Below are positions 10,613-20,218 of a DNA stretch of 64,000 nt, piece after piece. The stretch's first letter is position 1. Every line of letters starts with the position of its first letter. Under the pieces are notes generated by a model, which was given only the letters and a program-made list of their open reading frames with translations, did no database searches and was not told the DNA's origin. This stretch comes from Buddleja alternifolia (taxonomy: Eukaryota; Streptophyta; Magnoliopsida; Lamiales; Scrophulariaceae). A program made the position numbers and the translations under genes. The stretch covers positions 14,930,708 to 14,994,707 of the forward strand of contig CM033391.1 of the NCBI GenBank assembly GCA_019426215.1, read 5' to 3'.

Positions 10613-10725
10613 ACAACTATTTTTATCTAATATTGAGATTCCCTTATTCTTTCTGAGCTTAGATCATTTCTTTTATTTTTAATTTGTGTGTCTTTCTTTG
10701 TGCAAGGTTTGATCTCGGTTAGTGC

Positions 10726-11877
10726 ATGACCCGTACTCGAGTGGAACTAGCGGAGTTTGACCCTGAAATTGAACGAACATTTACTCGAGGGGTAAGACTA
10801 CAAAGAGAGACTCAACAACATCAAACCACAATGGATCCAAATCTGAACCCTCCTCCTATTCACATAGATCCTGCTATCTTAGAAGAAGCAGTTCGTCGGG
10901 AACTTGCAAATCTTCGAGTCCATCAAAACCAACCAGAGGCGCCTCCACAACGCCCGTTGAGGGATTATATGATGCCAAACATTCAAGGAGCTGCCGGGCC
11001 AATTGTTCTACCACCGGTAGAGGCTAACACTTTTCAAATCCTTCCGGGGTATATCCAAATGATAGGAAACCAGGTTCAATTCTCCGGTTTACTCCATGAT
11101 GATCCACACGCTCATATAGCAACATTCATGGAGATTATCCACACTTTCAAGAACAACGGGGTCACCGACGATGCCATACGTTTACGGTTATTCCCATTCT
11201 CTCTCAAAGATAAAGCTAAACAATGGTTCAACTCTTTGCCAACCGCCTCTATCCGTACTTGGGAAGAAATGGTGGATAAATTTTTGTCTAAGTATTTTCC
11301 ACCGGGTAAGACGGCCGCAATGAAAAATGAAATCACCAGCTTTCGTCAATATGAGGGAGAATCACTTTATAAGGTATGGGAGCGTTTTAAGGAACTTTTG
11401 AGGAAATGCCCACACCATGGGTTAGCCGTGCCCACACTTGTTCAAACTTTCTATTTGGGTTTGGGATCGAGTCTCCGTACGAATCTAGATGCCGCCGCGG
11501 GAGGTACTATCATGAACAAATCACCTGAGGAAGCTTGGGCATTAATTGAGCTCATGGCCGAGAACAACTATCAATGGCCAACCGAACAAATCACGTTGCC
11601 CAAGAAGCCCGCCGGATTGTATGAAATTGGGAATAGCTCCACAGTAGCCGTTCAATTGGAGGCCCTAAACAAAAGGTTAGATGCTTTAGGACTCATGCGA
11701 GGTGCGGTGAATCATGTCCGAGCCGATTGTGAAAATTGTGGAGGTGACCACACGAACTTTGAATGCCTACAAACAAATTTATGTGTGGCACCGAACTCAG
11801 TTGAAAGTGTTAACTTCATGGAAAATTCAAGTCGTCAACAAAACAATCCCTACTCGAACTCTTTCAATCCGGGATGA
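10726..11877 (+). CDS. G1 gag
   Basis: A 383-codon frame with a retrotransposon gag (capsid) domain at about residues 120-290: FPFSLKDKAKQWFNSLPTAS, WEEMVDKFLSKYFPPGKTAA, ESLYKVWERFKELLRKCPHH, TFYLGL and GGTIMNKSPEEAWALIELMA. Near the C-terminus CENCGGDHTNFEC is a short zinc-knuckle-like motif. The start at 10726 lies 113 bp after the primer-binding site; a methionine at about codon 36 is a possible alternative. The frame ends at a TGA and the protease frame opens 33 bp further on in another phase; in intact relatives gag and pol are read through, so a frameshift here is likely. It would build the particle shell. Confidence 0.9.
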   Translation: MTRTRVELAEFDPEIERTFTRGVRLQRETQQHQTTMDPNLNPPPIHIDPAILEEAVRRELANLRVHQNQPEAPPQRPLRDYMMPNIQGAAGPIVLPPVEANTFQILPGYIQMIGNQVQFSGLLHDDPHAHIATFMEIIHTFKNNGVTDDAIRLRLFPFSLKDKAKQWFNSLPTASIRTWEEMVDKFLSKYFPPGKTAAMKNEITSFRQYEGESLYKVWERFKELLRKCPHHGLAVPTLVQTFYLGLGSSLRTNLDAAAGGTIMNKSPEEAWALIELMAENNYQWPTEQITLPKKPAGLYEIGNSSTVAVQLEALNKRLDALGLMRGAVNHVRADCENCGGDHTNFECLQTNLCVAPNSVESVNFMENSSRQQNNPYSNSFNPG

Positions 11878-11910
11878 AGGAATCATCCAAATTTCTCGTG
11901 GAATCAAAAT

Positions 11911-13260
11911 ATGAATATGGCGAAACCACCACCACCCGTTTTTCAGCAACCTCCATTTCAAAGGCAAAGGGGGTTCCAACAACCACAACAAACTGAGAAA
12001 AAGAATACTATGGAAGATGTGTGGCAAACGTTCATGACGGAGGCGACACAAAAGTTTCAATTTCAAGAAATGATGTCCAAGAGACAAGAAGCGAGCTTAA
12101 AAAATCAAGAAGTCGCACTAAAGAACTTAGAAACTCAAATTGGGCAAATTGCCAACATGCTTTCAGGACGAACTCAAGGAACTTTACCAAGTGACACCGA
12201 GAAAAATCCAAGGGAACAAGTTCATGCGATAACTTTTCAAAGTGGAAAGAACTTCATTGATTCAGACTTGGGAGGTAAAAAGGATGATACACCACACCGT
12301 TCGGACAAAAATGAGGCAGCATCCGACTCCGGAACAAATGCCTCAGCGTTTCCCAAGGAACACCGTGCCATTGCACCTACTAGAGTGAAACACCGCGGCG
12401 TTCAACCCTCTAACACCGCGACGTTCTCCCCTATTTCAGGAAATTCTTCACCCGAACCCTCCGTACCCAAACCAAGGCCCCCTTTTCCACTTGCATTACA
12501 AAAAGGGAAGTTAGATAAGCAATTTGCTAAGTTTCTTGATATTTTTAAACAATTGCGTATTGATATTCCTCTTGTAGATGTTTTATCACAAATGCCCAAC
12601 TATGCTAAATTTCTTAAAGAAATCATCTCCAAGAAAAGAAAGGTGGAAGAGCATAATACGATGCCTACTACGGTGGAATGTGCAACAGTTCTACAAAACA
12701 TGCTTCCGCCAAAACTAAGAGATCCAGGGCGTTTCTCTATACCTTGCACTATTGGTCATTTGAATTTTTCAAAATCTTTATGTGATTTAGGTGCTAGTGG
12801 TTCACTCATGCCCTTATCTGTGTGTAGGGAGCTCGGATTCACGAACTTAAAACCCACTACAATCTCCTTGCAATTGGCGGATCGCTCGGTCAAGCACCCT
12901 GTAGGCATCTTAGAGAACATTTTGGTCAAGGTGAGAAATCTTATCATTCCAGTCGATTTCATAATACTGGACATAGCCAACGATGCTGAGGTCCCCATTA
13001 TTTTGGGACGACCTTTCTTAGCCACAGCTGGAGCAATTATTGATGTTAAGCATGGTAAATTAACTTTCAAAGTTGGAGAAGAAGAGGTGAAATTTGACTT
13101 GTCTAATGAAACAAAACACTTTTCTACCATTCATCATGTTTACCAAGTCGTACCTGTAGGCGAGTCCTTGAGAGAAATGGCTACAAAAGATAAGAAGACT
13201 GTGAAGTTTAAACAAGGCCTCGATCAAATGTTTACTAAGGGTACCACTGGTATTGGGTGA
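11911..13260 (+). CDS. G1 pol fragment: linker and aspartic protease only
   Basis: 449 codons. Residues 1-190 are a polar, low-complexity linker (coiled-coil-like QEMMSKRQEASLKNQEVALK, then proline-rich PEPSVPKPRPPFPLALQKGK). Residues 190-420 are the Athila-type region with the retropepsin: VECATVLQNMLPPKLRDPGR, the active-site loop CDLGASGSLMP (relatives usually have DLGASINLMP), VDFIILD and the closing ILGRPFLATAGAIIDV. The frame stops 30-35 codons after the protease, where RT would begin in a complete element. The following bases encode VKLMTLKQALLGRQP, a block that I take to follow integrase in complete relatives, so RT and integrase were removed together. Protease would cleave gag. Confidence 0.88.
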   Translation: MNMAKPPPPVFQQPPFQRQRGFQQPQQTEKKNTMEDVWQTFMTEATQKFQFQEMMSKRQEASLKNQEVALKNLETQIGQIANMLSGRTQGTLPSDTEKNPREQVHAITFQSGKNFIDSDLGGKKDDTPHRSDKNEAASDSGTNASAFPKEHRAIAPTRVKHRGVQPSNTATFSPISGNSSPEPSVPKPRPPFPLALQKGKLDKQFAKFLDIFKQLRIDIPLVDVLSQMPNYAKFLKEIISKKRKVEEHNTMPTTVECATVLQNMLPPKLRDPGRFSIPCTIGHLNFSKSLCDLGASGSLMPLSVCRELGFTNLKPTTISLQLADRSVKHPVGILENILVKVRNLIIPVDFIILDIANDAEVPIILGRPFLATAGAIIDVKHGKLTFKVGEEEVKFDLSNETKHFSTIHHVYQVVPVGESLREMATKDKKTVKFKQGLDQMFTKGTTGIG

Positions 13261-14817
13261 AGAAGAAAAATACAAAAAGAGTCAAGCTAATGACTTTAAA
13301 ACAAGCGCTTCTTGGGAGGCAACCCAAGCTTTTTATCGCTTTCTTGTTTTTCCTTTTTGTATTTATCTTGCTTTCTCTCCCGTCTTATTGTTGATGTGAT
13401 TTTCTAGATATTTCTTTTCTTCAGGTTTTGATCCCAGGATATTAGCCCACCACCGTGCTCACTCCGCATCTCTCCATTTCAGAGTTGTAACACTTATCCC
13501 TCTTACATTGCATTTATTTCATGAACATTGAGGACAATGTTTAATTTAAGTTTGGGGGTACAACCTTGTTGATATAGAATTCATGAATTGGTGCACCCTT
13601 GCATAAGAGCATAATGCGTTTGAATATCTCCACTCTCTCGAAGTCAAAGTTTCTTATCTGTGGTCAACATGTCATATGTTGTGACTTGAAAGCCCTTTTT
13701 AGTCATGCTTATGCGATTTTTTTGAGGATTTAAAACTTTGGACTTTCAATTTTGTTGACTTTGAAGTGTGTTTTAATGTTGTGAAGTCATAAAATGATTT
13801 AGGCCATCTTTCATTGTTGTTAGCCTTACATTTTGGCCTTCTCTATATTGCATAATCTCTAGACCTTGATTTGAGCCGTATTGATAAGAATGGAGTGTGC
13901 TAAGCACACTAGAAACCACCATTCGACTTTATTTCATAAGCCACGACAACCACCTTCTACCCTAAAAGAAAAACAATGTCTTGCACCCACTCAAGAGAGT
14001 TTAGAACTTCATATCATTTGACTTGAATATGGGTAGTCACCTTGTTTTGATTTGAATGTACATGAGTTAGATAGTGATGTTTTGGCTATGTTGGGATATT
14101 TGAGGTTTGAAGTATTATGTAAAAAAGGGGATGAAATGAAAACTTGAGCAATGGGCTAAATAGTCGAGAGAGAGATATATATATGAAAAAAAAAAAAGTG
14201 TGCTCTCGACTAGGTCTTGAATCTTGGCACTCATTTTGATCATTTGGCTTGGAATTCTGTGTACAACCCGATATGAAAAGAAACAAGTTTGGGGGTTGTA
14301 AGTTGAAAAGCAAAATAGAATGAAAAAGGGATAAGTGATAAGTTGTGAAAGTTTATGTAGTCTATTTGTGAATTTAGATTGATGATTTTGAGTTATAGGC
14401 TCTCTTGACTTAGTCACTTTATCCATATCTTCCGGTCCTAGCCATCACCCAGCCTTACGTTACAAACCGGAAAGACCTTTTGATTGTGACTTTTGCACTT
14501 TATACACACCGATGGGTTAATGAATGTTGAATTGTTCCAATGTCTTTACTTTCCAATTGATTTGCATAATCTTGTCTAAAGTGTGCTCTTGACATGAACA
14601 TGGGCGTGGGAGTTCATGATTTAGGGATGGAAACTAAGATTTTGTGAGGTTTTCAAATTGTTGAATGTTCAAAAGCATCGTGTAGTTTTTCATAATCAAT
14701 TTTGAAGATATAATGCTTGCTGTTGTGTGTATGAATTGGCAAATGAAAATTTCAATCTTCATGTGTGTGCTTGATTGTATTTGATCGAGGACGATCAAAG
14801 CTAAGTTTGGGGGTAGT
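13261..14817 (+). other. G1 3' non-coding region with repeated PPT-like motifs
   Basis: No supported gene. The start encodes the LKQALLGRQP block (about 13282-13335). The motif AAGTTTGGGGG occurs three times: 13548-13558, 14285-14295 and 14803-14813; only the last abuts the 3' LTR. Short minus-strand frames here are chance. Confidence 0.75.
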
Positions 14818-15355
14818 TGATAGATGTTATTTTTACACTAGTTTTCCCCCGTTTATTGACTTGATTTTGATTGTTTTCATGATAATTTGATGACATATGA
14901 TGCTTGGACCCTTGTTTTCTCATATTTTCTAGAATAACATATCATTTGGAGAAAAGAACAAGAATTGAAGATAAATCATGCATAAAGATACAAACTGTCT
15001 GCGCAGTGCTAGAGTTTATGGAATAGATTTCTCTACCCATGTCCAAATTACACACTTCTTATACCAATGGAAAGATAAGAGGCAAAGGTACATTTCTTAT
15101 GTTGAAGACAAAGATCAGATATGTAGGGAAGGAGGTGAAAACGTCATCGGAAGAGACGTCTTACGATGGAGTTTTCTCATTCAGTGACTTGTGAGACAAT
15201 TTTGTCATCTTTAACGTTTGATTTCGGCCCTAGTGTCTTCTGGAGAGTTGTAGATCTTTGTTTTAGGATTCTACAGCAACTTGAATCAGTGAATTCCGAC
15301 ATCGGTAGAGAACGTTATGCGAAGTTTACCAAAACTGGCTGGAGCAGCAGGGGAC

Positions 15356-15445
15356 GAACGCCGCGGCGTTCAACAAGCGAACGCCGCGACGTTCACATGC
15401 AGTAGCCAACGCCGAGGCGTTCAACAAGCGAACGCCGCGGCGTTC
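15356..15445. promoter_or_regulatory. Four palindromes upstream of the G1 TATA box
   Basis: GAACGCCGCGGCGTTC (a perfect 16-bp palindrome) at 15356-15371 and 15430-15445, with one-mismatch versions at 15379-15394 and 15407-15422. Together they form two 51-bp units, each with two palindromes 23 bp apart. The array ends 17 bp before the TATA box, so an enhancer role is a natural guess. It could equally be a hairpin in the transcript if initiation is upstream. Confidence 0.75.
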
Positions 15446-15462
15446 GAGGCAGCGGGTTGGTC

Positions 15463-15470
15463 TATAAATA
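15463..15470 (+). promoter_or_regulatory. G1 LTR TATA box
   Basis: TATAAATA followed by CCCC, a typical plant TATA context, about 940 bp before the LTR end. Confidence 0.7.
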
Positions 15471-16436
15471 CCCCTTTTAGCCATTTTTTACCCTAACTCA
15501 CCTTGGATAGCAGCTGCCACACGAAAATGGAGAGAGAGGGAGCTTAGAAGAGAAGATTGAAGGTCAAAACATGGAGAATTCAACAAGGAATCCACATCTC
15601 TACAAGAATTAGGGAGTTTTTACATATTTGTTTCTTGAATTTGTTCAAATCTCCTATGACTTGTATGATTTATATTTGCACTTTTGACATGAATTTGAGC
15701 TAAACTTGTTTGATTGAGGCCATGGATAGGCCGTTTATGTTATTTTGATTGTTGATTTGTTGGTGTTTATTGGATTAATTTTGGTTTTAGCTATGTATTC
15801 AATATTTGATCTCAATGCTACATTTGCTTGATCACCAAGTGTTTGATAAAATGCCTAGGTTAGAGATCGAGAGATAATAACCTAGGGAAGATATAAACAT
15901 TGAATACCCTATAGTTAAACCGACTAGAGATAGACTCGGTTTCTTTAGGTGGCTTTCCATTCATGTGGGGAATTCCTAGACCTTAAATGCATCCTCGTTA
16001 ATCGGGTTTTCATATAGAGATATATAGGAAATCGTTACCAAGGGTAGGGTTGCTATGCCAAGAGATTGGGTAGTACGTACGTTAGGGAATTTCGCCTTAG
16101 CTAAATCAATCTAATAATCCAATAGAACTTAAATCACAATCTAAATGCATAATCGGTTGAACCATGTGCCTTGATCGCTTCTCTCCATTGTTTCCTCCCT
16201 TTATTTGGTGTGACGTTGCCTTAGTTTATTTTCTAGTATTTATTAATTAGTTAATCAACCTTTCTATCGACCGATTTAACTTAGAATTGAGTAATATAGT
16301 AGTCTTGGTACTTAGATTATAGTTGTCCCTGCGGATACGATAACCCCGGACTTAGAAATCCACTTTACTACTTACGCGACCTAGTTCTCTTGCTAGGATT
16401 TTGTCGTGTCATTTTTTCTTACACTCTTAGCTCCCA

Positions 16437-17396
16437 ATGGCTAGCAATTTTCCAGATATGACCCTTCCGGAGAATCAATTATGGCTGCAAAGCGTCATTC
16501 AATTCGCAAAAGATAGCAATTTTCCTGATATGACACTACCGGAGAATCAATTATGGCTGCAAAGCGTCATTGAAGCGTGTTATGCACAAGGGTTCTTTCC
16601 ACAACATTACCAAGAAAGAATTTCTACTCCGGAGGAACAACTTGATAACACCATTGGAGAGCTCCACTTTATGATGAAGGACGCACGGCGGGAAATGAAG
16701 GAGATGAATCATCAACTCAAGCAACTAACGAGCGACATATCTGAGAAAGTACCATGGGCATTGCTTGGTACCACTAAGATAGATCAAAAGGAGGAATTCA
16801 ACACCGTGACGTTGAATGAAATGAAGTTGGAAAATTCGAAAGCAGATTCCTCCAACTATGAGCATTTGACTCCTATCCTTTCTGAGGGTGTTGACATTTC
16901 TTTACTTTCTTCCCTAGCCACAGGTAAATCGGTATTTGATGCCGACGATGGTAAGTTGTTATTGAATGTAGGAGGTGACATGGTTAATTTCGATAACTAT
17001 GAGGTTTTTGAGCATCTAATTGATTTTGATTTGTCTTTACACATTGATGTTTTTGATCCTTTTAGTGTTGAGCACTTTCATGAAAAACGAGCCAATAATC
17101 TTCTACATCCCTACATCGTGGATTTCATCTATGTGAAAGTGATGGGTGAAGAACGACGAGACATTGTCTCTAACTTGGAAGAGAGCCCACAATACCATCC
17201 TAAGCATATGCAAGAAAAGGTAATAGAGGTATTGAGGGACCATGAAAACACTCGTGAGTGGATGATTGCTTGGTCTCAACCTAGGGTATTTATCACACAC
17301 GATGGACCAATCCTCAATACCAATATCCAAAGATTGAATCGATACCCGAGAGTGGAGTGGAGAATAAACAAAGCATTCATACGTCATCCTCCTTGA
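16437..17396 (+). CDS. G2 ORF of 319 codons, patchwork of gag-pol remnants
   Basis: I do not recognise a complete domain. The N-terminus contains a 24-residue segment twice in a row (SNFPDMTLPENQLWLQSVI occurs at residues 3 and 27), encoded by a 72-bp tandem duplication (16443-16514 and 16515-16586). Residues 80-110 (FMMKDARREMKEMNHQLKQL) look like a coiled coil. Residues 165-190 (FDADDGKLLLNVGGDMVNFD) resemble the segment that follows the protease in Athila-like polyproteins (compare GKLTFKVGEEEVKFD in G1). The last 20 codons run into the end-of-pol block RPDKVKLVTLKQTLLGRQP in another frame. So the frame joins a gag-side and a post-protease segment with the protease core, RT and integrase removed. 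Whether it is translated is unknown. Confidence 0.6.
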   Translation: MASNFPDMTLPENQLWLQSVIQFAKDSNFPDMTLPENQLWLQSVIEACYAQGFFPQHYQERISTPEEQLDNTIGELHFMMKDARREMKEMNHQLKQLTSDISEKVPWALLGTTKIDQKEEFNTVTLNEMKLENSKADSSNYEHLTPILSEGVDISLLSSLATGKSVFDADDGKLLLNVGGDMVNFDNYEVFEHLIDFDLSLHIDVFDPFSVEHFHEKRANNLLHPYIVDFIYVKVMGEERRDIVSNLEESPQYHPKHMQEKVIEVLRDHENTREWMIAWSQPRVFITHDGPILNTNIQRLNRYPRVEWRINKAFIRHPP

Positions 17397-17940
17397 GCCG
17401 GCCCGATAAAGTCAAGCTAGTGACTTTAAAACAAACGCTTCTTGGGAGGCAACCTAAGTTTGTAAGTTTTCTTTTCTTTTTGCTTTTGTTTTTGTTTTGT
17501 TTAGTTTGTTTCTTTATGTTGTGTTCTAGCATGCACTTTTAGCATGTATGTTTTCATATGCTTGATGGTTTGTTTGATAAGTATGTTGAGCATGTTATAG
17601 TAGCAATTCCCCGTTGTTTTGAGAGGCCTATTTTGATGAGATGAGTTTGATTTGGAACATATTTGTGATGAAGGATTTTTTTTCAACAATCTTTGATTGT
17701 AAGCACTCTTATACCTTTTGCATGCGTTTATGTGAGACAACATTGGGGACAATGTTGAGTTTAAGTTTGGGGGTATAGTGGGTAGTACTTTGTGGTTTTA
17801 ATACATTCATATGATTGATCACCATGTGTTTGCTATTTTTGTCATGTCATGTGTCCCTCGTTTAGCTCAAGTTTGGGGGAATTTGTATGCTATCATGTTT
17901 ATATGTTTTTATGTTGAGAAAATCAAGCATGATTTTCTAT

Positions 17941-18360
17941 GAAATTTAAATGGCTATGAAATTTTCTATGATTATTATGCTTTGTGTTTGATCATAGAGT
18001 TGATAGATATGGGATTAATGTCCAAAATTTGGTAAGGATGCCTCTCGACTATAAGACCTTAGATTTATTTTCACTACACCCTATGGAGTCTTTCCAGTAT
18101 TGGTGTCACATGAGCAAAAGTAGTTGATATGTATATATATTTGTGAGCTGTAAAAGGATGATTTTGTGCCATTTATTGTCGTTAATTATGTTGAGATGTA
18201 TTCATTTGGTTGGGATTGGAAGTTTGTTAGATTTTTTGGGTATATCGTCTGCAAACCCTCACGAGACTATAACTCGTCCTTTGAGGTAACTCAAAGGTTT
18301 AAAGGCTTGTTGCACATGCTAAGTGCAATCGTTTACTCCACGAAAGTGAGTTCGTTTGTT
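17941..18360 (+). repeat. 420-bp direct repeat, copy 1
   Basis: It matches 19050-19469 at a constant offset of 1109 with few differences and no visible indel. The 30 bp before it (from ATGTTGAGAAAATCAAGCAT at 17911) recur just after it at 18370. Confidence 0.85.
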
Positions 18361-19049
18361 ATATGTGTTTATGTTGAGAAAATCAAGCATGATTTTTTTT
18401 AGTCCTTCCAATTGATGCATTTAAATTGATTAACTTGTAAAAATGGCATGATTTTTTGAAATAATTTGAATTTAAATGAACATATATATCTTTGAAATTG
18501 CTCATGGAGATCTTATACTAGGATTGATTTCTTAGATGATTCACAATGCACATAAATTGAGGGTAGAGGAGTTGAGAGGATAACCATCTTGAGACACTTA
18601 AGGAATTTTTCCCGGAAAAATTAACTTAGATTTTTCGTAAGGTTATAAGTTGAGTAGTAATTTTTTTATGCTAAACAATGAATTAAAAAGGTTGAAGTTT
18701 GGTATGACCACAAGTGGTCAGACTAATATGTACTGGAGGTGAAAAGTTCCATGCCTATATACTGTACTATTATGCTAATTTGAGCTAAGCTCAAGCCAAA
18801 GAGAAGCGAATTGTTTAAAAGATCTAGTTTTATTTCGTGGCCTTTGACATTCGAGTGATTAAATCCTTCGGAGTGTCTTTACACTTAATGCCTTAAAACT
18901 ATCTAGTTTGGGAGTCATTGATATAAAGCTTGTTACATGGGTGCCATAGAAAGCCTAATGGAATAAAACATTGCACATGATCTAGCCTTAATGAAGTTAA
19001 TTAATTGGAAAGTTTCATATGAATTGAAAGTTTGAATGTTTGAGATAAT

Positions 19050-19469
19050 GAAATTTAAATGGCTATAAAATTTTCTATGATTCTTATGCTTTGTGTTTGA
19101 TCATAAAGTTGATAGATATGGGATTAATGTCCAAAATTTGGTAAGAATGCCTCTCGACTATAAGACCTTAGATTTATTTTCACTACACCCTATGGAGTCT
19201 TTCCAGTATTGGTGTCACATGAGCAAAAGTAGTTGATATGTATATATATTTGTGAGCTGTAAAAGGATGATTTTGTGCCATTTATTCTTGTTAATTATGT
19301 TGAGATGTATTCATTTGGTTGTGATTGAAAGTTTGTTAGATTTTGTGGGTATATCGTCTGCAAACCCTCACGAGACTATAACTCGTCCTTTGAGGTAACT
19401 CAAAGGTTTAAAGGCTTGTTGCACATGCTAAGTGCAATCGTTTACTCCACGAAAGTGAGTTCGTTTGTT
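19050..19469 (+). repeat. 420-bp direct repeat, copy 2
   Basis: Second copy of the unit at 17941-18360, ending 76 bp before the polypurine tract. Confidence 0.85.
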
Positions 19470-19545
19470 GTTTTTGTTTTCTCCTTTTGGTTGATGATGT
19501 TTTTTGTGCCCTAGACCTTTTATTGCTCGAGGTCGAGCAATTGAT

Positions 19546-19559
19546 AAGTTTGGGGGAGT
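19546..19559 (+). other. G2 polypurine tract
   Basis: AAGTTTGGGGGAGT directly precedes the LTR start TGATAGGAGTC, the same arrangement as in G1 (14803-14817). Confidence 0.85.
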
Positions 19560-20032
19560 TGATAGGAGTCATTTTTACGTGTTATTAAGCTCCTTTCCGT
19601 TTATGTTTTAGGTTCATTTATCGCTTGATTTTGTCACATGTGCATTTAATTCGTGCATTAAGTGATTTCAGACCTTAAATGGATACAATCGAAGAACGGG
19701 CTAAAAAACGACATATAAAACAAGTTTAGGCCAAGATGCTTCACACCTCCACGACCAAACAAGCAAGAAACAAGCTGGAGTTAGCCAAAATCATATTTTA
19801 GTACCATTTCCGCACACCTGGGCGCCAAATCAGAAACAACCTCCACATTGGAACGTCATTTTGATAAATTTAGAGACCAAGTTTGATGAAGTGTCCTTCT
19901 ACAACGTTTTAGATCTATGTCTTATCTTTACATGGGGACTTGAATCATCCAATTCGGAGGTCTGTGGAGAAGTTTATGAATAAAACACTATCCCTGCGCT
20001 GGAAAATACGAAAGTGGCAGCTCCCATTCTTA

Positions 20033-20205
20033 GTAGGTGGAAAACAAGAGAATGGTAGTTCACATTCTTGGTAGGAGGAAAGTATGAGAATGGTAGGTGG
20101 AAAACAAGAGAATGGTAGTTCACATTCTTGGTAGATGGAAAGCAAGAGGATGGTAGGTGGAAAGAAAAGAGAATAGAAGCACATGTTCTTGGTTGGTGAA
20201 TTTTT
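20033..20205 (+). promoter_or_regulatory. 60-bp tandem repeats next to G2 TATA box
   Basis: Units at 20033-20092 and 20093-20152 are nearly identical; a third, diverged and shorter unit runs to about 20205. Each unit is itself two related halves (GTAGGTGGAAAACAAGAGAA, then GTAGGAGGAAAGTATGAGAA). The position just before TATAAAAG suggests duplicated enhancer modules. Confidence 0.75.
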
Positions 20206-20210
20206 TTGGC

Positions 20211-20218
20211 TATAAAAG
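20211..20218 (+). promoter_or_regulatory. G2 LTR TATA box
   Basis: TATAAAAG, a good plant TATA box, placed directly after the tandem repeats. Confidence 0.7.

Larger units (their letters stand above)
9687..16411 (+). mobile_element. G1, Athila-like gypsy element without RT or integrase
   Basis: Plus-strand element: truncated 5' LTR (9687-10589), primer-binding site with TGGCGCCGTTGCCGGGGA, gag (10726-11877), protease frame (11911-13260), non-coding 3' region, polypurine tract, 3' LTR (14818-16411). Gag and the primer-binding site fit the Athila/Tat group of Ty3/gypsy. No reverse transcriptase, RNase H or integrase is present between the protease stop and the 3' LTR, so it could move only with enzymes from a relative. 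The 5' LTR has lost its first part and its TATA region. Confidence 0.88.
14818..16411 (+). repeat. G1 3' LTR
   Basis: 1,594 bp, TGATAGATG...GTCGTGTCA. U3 contains the palindrome array at 15356-15445 and a TATA box TATAAATA at 15463-15470. The U5 end is identical to that of the 5' LTR. Confidence 0.93.
17397..19559 (+). other. G2 3' non-coding region
   Basis: No supported gene in 2.1 kb. It contains the motif AAGTTTGGGGG at 17763, 17869 and 19546; the last is the polypurine tract next to the LTR. Two 420-bp direct repeats (17941-18360 and 19050-19469) occupy much of it. Confidence 0.75.

Noticed and set aside
14086..14426. Minus-strand frames of 75-103 codons in the G1 3' region
   Set aside because: They are antisense to the retroelement, hydrophobic Phe/Leu/Ser-rich from AT bias, and unsupported.
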